Of a stretch of DNA of 64,000 bases, positions 58,970 to 64,000 are shown one piece after another. A program made the translations under genes and the position numbers. Each line of letters opens with the position of its first letter. The stretch's first letter is position 1. The stretch is from the NCBI GenBank assembly GCA_963811895.1, contig CAWETE010000004.1, forward strand, positions 62,001 to 126,000, read 5' to 3'. The stretch comes from DASSUW01 sp963811895. Its GTDB lineage: Bacteria; Actinomycetota; Thermoleophilia; Solirubrobacterales; Solirubrobacteraceae. Below the pieces are notes generated by a model that saw only the letters and a program-made list of their open reading frames with translations, had not been told where the DNA came from and ran no database searches.

Positions 58970-61189
58970 CTAGGCGCCGGCGGGGGCCACCTGCGGCTCG
59001 TGCTCGAACTTGGGCAGCCAGTTCAGGCCCTTGGGCAGGTACCAGTTGCGCTTGCCGAGCAGCTTCATCGTGGCCGGGAGGAGGACCGCCCGGACGAGCG
59101 TCGCGTCGATCAGGATGGCCGCGGCAAGGCCGACGCCCATCTGCTTCATGGTCTGGTCGGACCCGGTCGCGAAGCCCGCGAACGTGATGACCATGACCGC
59201 GGCGGCGCTGGTGATGATGCCCGCCGTCGACTTGATGCCGTGTGCCACGGCGTTGTCGGTGGACATCCCGCGGTCGACCGCCTCGCGGATCCGGCTGAGG
59301 ACGAACACGTGGTAGTCCATCGACAGGCCGAACAGGATCACGAAGAGGAACAGCGGGAGCCAGGATGCGATGCCTCCGACCGACTCGAAGCCGAGCAGCT
59401 TCTCGCCGTGGCCGTCCTGGAAGACGAGCTTCAGGATGCCGTAGGCGGCGCCGACGGAGAGCAGGTTGAGGATGATCGCCTTGATCGGCACCACGATCGA
59501 GCGGAACGTGACCAGCAGCAGGATGAAGGCCAGGCTGAGCACGAACAGGAACACGATCGGGAGGTGGGACTTCATCGTGTCGAGGAAGTCCTTCGAGAAG
59601 GCGGTCATGCCGCCCACCGCGGTCTCGGTGCCGGACACCTTGTTGATGGTCGAGGGGATGACGTCCTCGCGCAGGGCCGCCAGGGAGGCCTCGGACGCGG
59701 CGTCGTTGCCGTTGCCGTCGATGGCCATGGCCACCATGGCCACGGTCTTGTCGGGGCTGATCTCGACCGACGTCGGCTCGTGCAGCTTGCCGGTGGCGAG
59801 GGCCTGCTTCTGGAGGTCGGCGATGCCGGCCTCGACGGCGGGGGCGGTGACGTCCTTGGCCTTGATGACGGCCACGGCCGGCACGGCGCCACCCGGGAAT
59901 GCCGCGTCGATGCGGTCGAACGTCTGCATGATCGGCTCGTCGCGGGACATGCTCTCGGTGCCCGGGTCCTTCAGGGTCATGCCGAGCGCGGGGATCGTCA
60001 GGGCGACGAGGATGCCGCCGGCGGCGATCGCCGAGACGAGCGGGCGCTTGAGGACGCGGTCGAGGATGGCGCCCCACATGCGGGACTCGCCCTGGTTGCG
60101 GTGACGGCGCTTGAGGATGAACGGGAGGCGGCCCTTCTCGAGCCAGCCCTTCTGCCCGAGGTAGGACAGGATCGCGGGCAGGACGGTCAGCGAGCCGAGG
60201 ATGGCGACGCCGACGACGATGATGGTGCCGATCCCGAAGGAGACGAAGATCGGGTTACCCGAGAAGAACATGCCGCCCATCGCGGCCATCACGGTGAGAC
60301 CGGAGATCAGCACGGCACGGCCGGAGGTCGCCGCGGCGACGTCGAGCGCGTCCGCGGAGGACCGGCCCTTGTCCTTCTCCTCCATCATCCGGCGCATGTA
60401 GAACATCGCGTAGTCGACGCCGACGGCGAGGCCGACGAGCATCACGACGTTCGCGACCGCGGGATGAAGGCCGGAGATCTGGCTGACCGGGCCGAGCAGG
60501 CCGAGGGTGGCGAAGACCGAGGTCAGGCCGAGGAACAGCGGGATGCCGGCGGCGACCATGGCGCCGAAGGCGAGCAGCAGGATGATCAGCGTGCCGCCGA
60601 ACGAGAACTGCATGGACTTGGCCTCGTCGGCCGCCTCGGTGGCGGAGAGGGCGTGGCGCTCGGACGCGCCGCCGTACTCCTCGACGCGCACCTCGGGATG
60701 AGCCTTCTGGACCGCGGCGACCGCTGCGAGCGGGGCCTTGGCCGACTCGATGAGCTTGGCCTCGTCCTCGTCGACGTCGGGCAGGCTGAAGTTGACGACC
60801 ACGGAGCGGCCGTCCTGGGAGACGGTGTCGTGGCGATCGGCCTTGTTCAGCGGGCTGTGGATGTCGGTGACGCCGTCGATGCTCTCGAGGCGCTGCACCG
60901 TGTCCTTGACGGCCGCGGTGACCTCAGGAGAGTCGGACTTGATCGAGCCCTTGCCCTGGATCAGGACCTGCTCGCCGACGGTCTCGGGGAAATCGGCGGA
61001 CTCCATGATCTGCATGGAGCGCTTGGACTCGCCGTTGCCCATCTCAGTAGTCGGCAGGTCCTTCATGGCGAAGCTCTTGCCGGCGAAGGTGGCGACGACG
61101 ATGAAGAGGATCCAGCCGATGATGGCGGTCTTTCGATGCTGCGCGCTCCAACGTCCGGCGCTCGCAGCCAAGTTGCGTGGGGAGTTCAT
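58970..61189 (-). CDS. MMPL/RND-family transporter
   Basis: A 739-residue protein with 12 predicted helices in two repeats, each with a large extracytoplasmic loop. MMPL motifs include GLAVGVDYAMFYMRRMMEEK in the first half and ILFGLSMDYHVFVLSRIREA in the second, carrying the proton-relay Asp-Tyr pair (VDYAMF, MDYHVF). Mycobacterial relatives export lipids. ATG 61189 precedes the first helix (HRKTAIIGWILFIVVATFAG). The start at 61234 would add 15 non-conserved residues. It stands alone. Confidence 0.9.
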   Translation of the reverse strand: MNSPRNLAASAGRWSAQHRKTAIIGWILFIVVATFAGKSFAMKDLPTTEMGNGESKRSMQIMESADFPETVGEQVLIQGKGSIKSDSPEVTAAVKDTVQRLESIDGVTDIHSPLNKADRHDTVSQDGRSVVVNFSLPDVDEDEAKLIESAKAPLAAVAAVQKAHPEVRVEEYGGASERHALSATEAADEAKSMQFSFGGTLIILLLAFGAMVAAGIPLFLGLTSVFATLGLLGPVSQISGLHPAVANVVMLVGLAVGVDYAMFYMRRMMEEKDKGRSSADALDVAAATSGRAVLISGLTVMAAMGGMFFSGNPIFVSFGIGTIIVVGVAILGSLTVLPAILSYLGQKGWLEKGRLPFILKRRHRNQGESRMWGAILDRVLKRPLVSAIAAGGILVALTIPALGMTLKDPGTESMSRDEPIMQTFDRIDAAFPGGAVPAVAVIKAKDVTAPAVEAGIADLQKQALATGKLHEPTSVEISPDKTVAMVAMAIDGNGNDAASEASLAALREDVIPSTINKVSGTETAVGGMTAFSKDFLDTMKSHLPIVFLFVLSLAFILLLVTFRSIVVPIKAIILNLLSVGAAYGILKLVFQDGHGEKLLGFESVGGIASWLPLFLFVILFGLSMDYHVFVLSRIREAVDRGMSTDNAVAHGIKSTAGIITSAAAVMVITFAGFATGSDQTMKQMGVGLAAAILIDATLVRAVLLPATMKLLGKRNWYLPKGLNWLPKFEHEPQVAPAGA

Positions 61190-61309
61190 GCCAGGCAATC
61201 TCCCATCGGGGCGCCGGCGCTCCCAACGGGGCACCCAGCGTCCGTGGGTGCGGCCCGGGACCGCGCCCGAGGGCGGCGACCGCCAGCCCGTGGTGCGGGC
61301 AGCACGCCG

Positions 61310-61927
61310 CTAGCGAGCGGGTGGCCCCAGGTAGCGCACGACGACGGCGAGCGCGTCGTCGGTGCCCTTGCCGTGGCGCTCGAGCACGCGCTCGGCCAGG
61401 TCCTGGGCCGCGATGCCGGACTCCAGCGATGACGAATAGTCGGCCGCCACGCCGTCCGTCGCGAGCACGATGGCGTCGCCCGGCTCGAGCGGGATCGTGC
61501 CCAGCCGCACCTGCGGCAGGTTGAAGCCGACCACCCCGCCGAGCACGACCGGCGAGGCGTGGCGGGCATCGCCGCTGTCACCCGCGCGCACGAAGCGCGC
61601 CTCGACGTTGCCGACCCCCGTCCACACCATCGTGCGCGCCTCGAGATCGAACCACGCCAGCGTGATCACCGCGCCCCGCGTGCGCCGCAGCTCCTCGTGG
61701 CAGAGCTCGAGCAGCTCCTGCGGCGGGCGCTCGACCTCCGTCTGCAGCACCTCGGCTGCGGCCTCCGCGGCGTCGGCCGCCGGGTCGCCGTGGCCGAGGC
61801 CGTCGATCACCGCGACGAGGCCCCCGCGATCCGAGGCAGCGAACACCGCCAGGTCGCCCGAGCGGCCCTCACCCTCATGCGCCAGCCCCGCCACGCCGCG
61901 CTCCAGCACAACCGGCCACGGCTTCAT
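61310..61927 (-). CDS. rsbX: RsbX-like PP2C/SpoIIE phosphatase of the stressosome operon
   Basis: A 205-residue PP2C-type phosphatase: metal-binding Asp in LVAVIDGLGHGDPAADAAEA, TMVWTGVGNVEARF, DAIVLATDGVAADY and terminal GTDDALAVVVRYLG. In Bacillus RsbX dephosphorylates RsbR and RsbS and resets the stressosome. ATG 61927 overlaps the rsbT stop (ATGA), completing the order rsbR-rsbS-rsbT-rsbX. Confidence 0.85.
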   Translation of the reverse strand: MKPWPVVLERGVAGLAHEGEGRSGDLAVFAASDRGGLVAVIDGLGHGDPAADAAEAAAEVLQTEVERPPQELLELCHEELRRTRGAVITLAWFDLEARTMVWTGVGNVEARFVRAGDSGDARHASPVVLGGVVGFNLPQVRLGTIPLEPGDAIVLATDGVAADYSSSLESGIAAQDLAERVLERHGKGTDDALAVVVRYLGPPAR

Positions 61928-62352
61928 GCTGCTCTTGCGTTCTCCCTCTCCCACATGACGAGCGTGACCTTCGTACCGCGCCCGGGGGCGGTCTCGATGT
62001 GGAACTCGTGGACCAGCCGCCGCGCGCCGGGCAGGCCCAGGCCGAGCCCGCCGCCGCTGGTGAAGCCATCCTGCAGGGCCTGCTCGACGTTCTCGATGCC
62101 GGGCCCCTGGTCCCGCGCGATGACCTGGATCCCCCGCCTCCCGGTGCCGTCGCTGATGACGCTCAGCAGGACCTCGCCGCGCACGGCGTAGGTCGTGATG
62201 TTGCGGGCGACCTCCGAGATCGCCGTGGCGAGCAGCGTCTGGTCGGTGCTGGTGAGCTCGAGCTCCGATGCCATGGCGCGAGCGCGCTGCCTTGCGGTGA
62301 CCACGTCGGCGTCCGATTCGATCTGGATCACCGACTCGTGCTCATCCGCCAC
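61924..62352 (-). CDS. rsbT: RsbT-like switch kinase
   Basis: A 142-residue GHKL ATPase-fold serine kinase: N-box TAISEVARNITTYA, G1 box VIARDQGPGIEN, and G2 box TSGGGLGLGLPGARRLV. RsbT phosphorylates RsbR/RsbS and, when released, activates a PP2C phosphatase. GTG 62352 overlaps the rsbS end by 11 bp. Confidence 0.92.
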   Translation of the reverse strand: MADEHESVIQIESDADVVTARQRARAMASELELTSTDQTLLATAISEVARNITTYAVRGEVLLSVISDGTGRRGIQVIARDQGPGIENVEQALQDGFTSGGGLGLGLPGARRLVHEFHIETAPGRGTKVTLVMWERENARAA

Positions 62353-62716
62353 TGTCGCCGGCCTCCTTCCAGGGTCGCGTGAGCAACGCGAGCCCCTCTT
62401 CGAGGTCGAGGGCGGTGAGCACGTCCTCGAAGGCCATGCCGAGCTGCACCATCGCGAACGCGACCTCGGGCTGGATGCCGACGATCACCGTCTCCGCGCC
62501 GCGTAGCCGGGTCATGCGGGCGATCCCCTGCAGCGAGCGCGAGACGAACGAGTCCATCACGTCGAGCGCGGTGACGTCGACGATGATCCCGCGCGAGCGA
62601 TGGCGCGTGACGTTCGCCATCACGTCGTCCTGCAGTTGCAGGACGTCCGTGTCCGTGAGCGCCGCCTGGATGGTGGCGATCAGGAACGGCCCCTGCTTGA
62701 GGATCGGTACGGCCAC
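62342..62716 (-). CDS. rsbS: RsbS-like stressosome STAS protein
   Basis: A 124-residue single STAS domain (PILKQGPFLIATIQAALTDT, RGIIVDVTALDVMDSFVSRS). The Ser of VMDSFVSR matches the RsbT phosphorylation site of RsbS. It forms the stressosome core with RsbR. GTG 62716 shares one base with the rsbR stop (TAGTG). Confidence 0.92.
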   Translation of the reverse strand: MAVPILKQGPFLIATIQAALTDTDVLQLQDDVMANVTRHRSRGIIVDVTALDVMDSFVSRSLQGIARMTRLRGAETVIVGIQPEVAFAMVQLGMAFEDVLTALDLEEGLALLTRPWKEAGDSGG

Positions 62717-63615
62717 TACTGCATCGCGATGGCGTCGAGCCCGGGCGTCTCGAGCGAGACCTGATAGCCGAGCAGGCGCTCGGCCTCCTCGATGCCGCCC
62801 TGGAGGTCGCCGACCGCGTTGACCTTCGAGAGGTCGACGCCGAGCGTCACCAGCGTCTGCGCGATCTCCGGCGAGAGGCCGGTGATGATCACGCTCGCGC
62901 CCATCAGGCGCGAGGCGTCGACGGTCTGCACGAGGTGGTTGGCCACCGTCGAGTCGATCGTCGGGACGCCGGTGATGTCGATGACGATCACGCGCGCGCG
63001 ATTGGCGCGGATGCCGCGCAGCAGCTGCTCGGTGAGCTGGCGGGCGCGCTGGCCGTCGAGCACGCCGATGATCGGGAGGATCAGCAGCCGCTCACGGACC
63101 TGGAGCACCGGCGTCGAGAGCTCGCGGATCGCCTCCTGCTGCTGGCGGATGACGCGCTCGCGCTCCTGGACGAAGTTGATCGCGACCGTGTTCGCGATCC
63201 GGTTCGCGGCCGGCTCGTACGCGTCGAGCACCTGGTTGAGGTAGTCGAAGTCGGTCTGGTACTTCTGGAACAGCGAGCGGGCCAGCACGTCGCGCAGCAG
63301 CAGCACGATGCCGAGGACCTCGTCGGTCTCGACGCCACGGGGGATGATGCGCTCGGACAGGTTGCGGGCGTAGTCCTGGAGCGCCTCGACCGAGCCGGTC
63401 TCCAGCACCTCGACGTAGTTGTCGTAGACCGACGTCGCCTCGGAGAAGATCTCCTCCTGCGTCAGCGCGGTCAGCAGGCGCGCCTCGCCGATCCGCCTCG
63501 CCCACTCCTGCCGCAGCTGCGTGCGGTTGTTGCGCAGGTGGGCAACCAGCTCGGTGAGCAGTTCGGCGTTCGACTCCCTCTGTCCGTCCGAAGTCGCGTC
63601 CGTCGGTTCAGCCAT
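62716..63615 (-). CDS. rsbR: RsbR-like stressosome sensor protein
   Basis: 299 residues: an N-terminal four-helix/globin-like sensory domain (ELLTELVAHLRNNRTQLRQE, ATSVYDNYVEVLETGS), a linker helix (QERERVIRQQQEAIRELSTP) and a C-terminal STAS domain (LILPIIGVLDGQRARQLTEQ, RVIVIDITGVPTIDSTVANH). STPV holds the position of the first Bacillus phospho-Thr. At the second (DTxVA in RsbRA) this protein has DSTVA, so Ser replaces Thr. It is the input arm of the stressosome. Confidence 0.9.
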   Translation of the reverse strand: MAEPTDATSDGQRESNAELLTELVAHLRNNRTQLRQEWARRIGEARLLTALTQEEIFSEATSVYDNYVEVLETGSVEALQDYARNLSERIIPRGVETDEVLGIVLLLRDVLARSLFQKYQTDFDYLNQVLDAYEPAANRIANTVAINFVQERERVIRQQQEAIRELSTPVLQVRERLLILPIIGVLDGQRARQLTEQLLRGIRANRARVIVIDITGVPTIDSTVANHLVQTVDASRLMGASVIITGLSPEIAQTLVTLGVDLSKVNAVGDLQGGIEEAERLLGYQVSLETPGLDAIAMQ

Positions 63616-63659
63616 CGATGTCCTCCGTTGCTGTGGCTCGGCGGGGAAGCATAGGTCCG

Positions 63660-64000
63660 TCAGCCCCGCCTTGTGGGCCCGAAGGCCAGGATCGCCATGT
63701 CATCTCGCAGTCGGCCCTCGGAGGCGGCGAGCACCGCCGCCTCCACGCGGTCGGCCACCGCGTCCGGCGGCAGCGCCCCGCACGTGCTCAGCAGCTCGGT
63801 CAGCTGCGCGAGCCCGAAGACCTCGCGACGGCGCCGCCGCACCTCGGTGACGCCGTCGGTGTAGAGCAGCAGCACATCGCCCTCGCGCAGCTCGACGGTG
63901 ACGTCGTAGAGCTGCGGCTCGATGTCGGTGCCGAGCAGCGTCCCGAGCCGGCCGACCGGCTCCACGACCCCGTCGGGATGCACGACGAGCGGCAGCGGGT
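63660..64000 (-). CDS. RsbU-like SpoIIE-domain phosphatase, partial
   Basis: Only the C-terminal about 113 residues lie inside the window: VGRLGTLLGTDIEPQLYDVT, the GDVLLLYTDGVTEVRRR metal-site motif and the terminal RDDMAILAFGPTRRG. This is the catalytic end of a SpoIIE/PP2C phosphatase of RsbU type, the usual target of released RsbT. It lies 44 nt upstream of rsbR on the same strand, so it probably heads this stress-signalling operon. Confidence 0.85.
   Translation of the reverse strand, partial: PLPLVVHPDGVVEPVGRLGTLLGTDIEPQLYDVTVELREGDVLLLYTDGVTEVRRRRREVFGLAQLTELLSTCGALPPDAVADRVEAAVLAASEGRLRDDMAILAFGPTRRG

Overview
The window is a GC-rich (roughly 70 percent) bacterial chromosome segment, densely packed with genes on both strands and with no phage, transposase or plasmid functions. 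GC content, frequent GTG starts, many ATGA/GTGA stop-start overlaps, a lone kelch lipoprotein, a bacterial lysyl-oxidase-family protein, a deazaflavin (F420)-type nitroreductase and a stressosome operon point to an actinobacterium. The flavour resembles Thermoleophilia/Solirubrobacterales, but that placement is inference.

Layout. 1-2.7 kb: K+ uptake (trkA-trkH). 2.7-10.2 kb: extracytoplasmic proteins (membrane sulfatase-like, endonuclease/exonuclease/phosphatase, RTX-like calcium-binding repeats with a collagen-like tail, lysyl oxidase family). 10.4-14.7 kb: orphan ABC permease, tRNA-Arg, Nudix-type regulator, ferredoxin plus reductase, kelch lipoprotein. 14.7-21.6 kb: amylosucrase with a coupled hydrolase, phosphotransferase, flavoprotein with a clear promoter/operator, ECF sigma factor with SnoaL domains, cupin. 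21.9-36.9 kb: a redox/hypoxia-like island. It has a NarL response regulator, a DosS-like GAF histidine kinase, a pseudo-receiver, CBS and ZIP proteins, two SQR-like flavoproteins, a Ddn-like nitroreductase, a GNAT/acyl-CoA-synthetase fusion, and a three-gene nirK operon facing its own regulator. A recurring 16-bp motif, GGnnCCGTAGTYSnCC, sits in the promoter gaps of this island and resembles a DevR/DosR box. 37-45.9 kb: tRNA-Pro, EamA transporter, a c-di-GMP-I riboswitch in front of a secreted CAP/SCP protein, DUF1015, OsmC, CoA-Nudix, rhodanese, and a giant beta-propeller/SBBP protein. 46-50.2 kb: acyl-CoA dehydrogenase, two-lobed 3-hydroxyacyl-CoA dehydrogenase, subtilase. 50.2-53.3 kb: PAP2/AUR1-like, flippase-like and trxB operon. 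53.5-58.7 kb: epimerase, enoyl-CoA hydratase, coxB-coxA-ctaB. 59-64 kb: MMPL transporter and a stressosome operon (rsbU-like, rsbR, rsbS, rsbT, rsbX-like).

Two window-wide observations matter. First, seven genes (trkH twice, RTX, 3HCDH, subtilase, trxB, coxB, coxA) are each broken by a single extra G/C. All eight shifts are +1 and conserved motifs resume immediately afterwards, so base-calling error is the best explanation; I annotate these as whole genes. Second, four intergenic elements (13.55, 47.26, 53.34 and 58.73 kb) share a nested inverted-repeat architecture. Two share a nearly identical 39-nt hairpin and two share outer arms, so they look like a family of small non-coding repeats that I cannot match to anything named.
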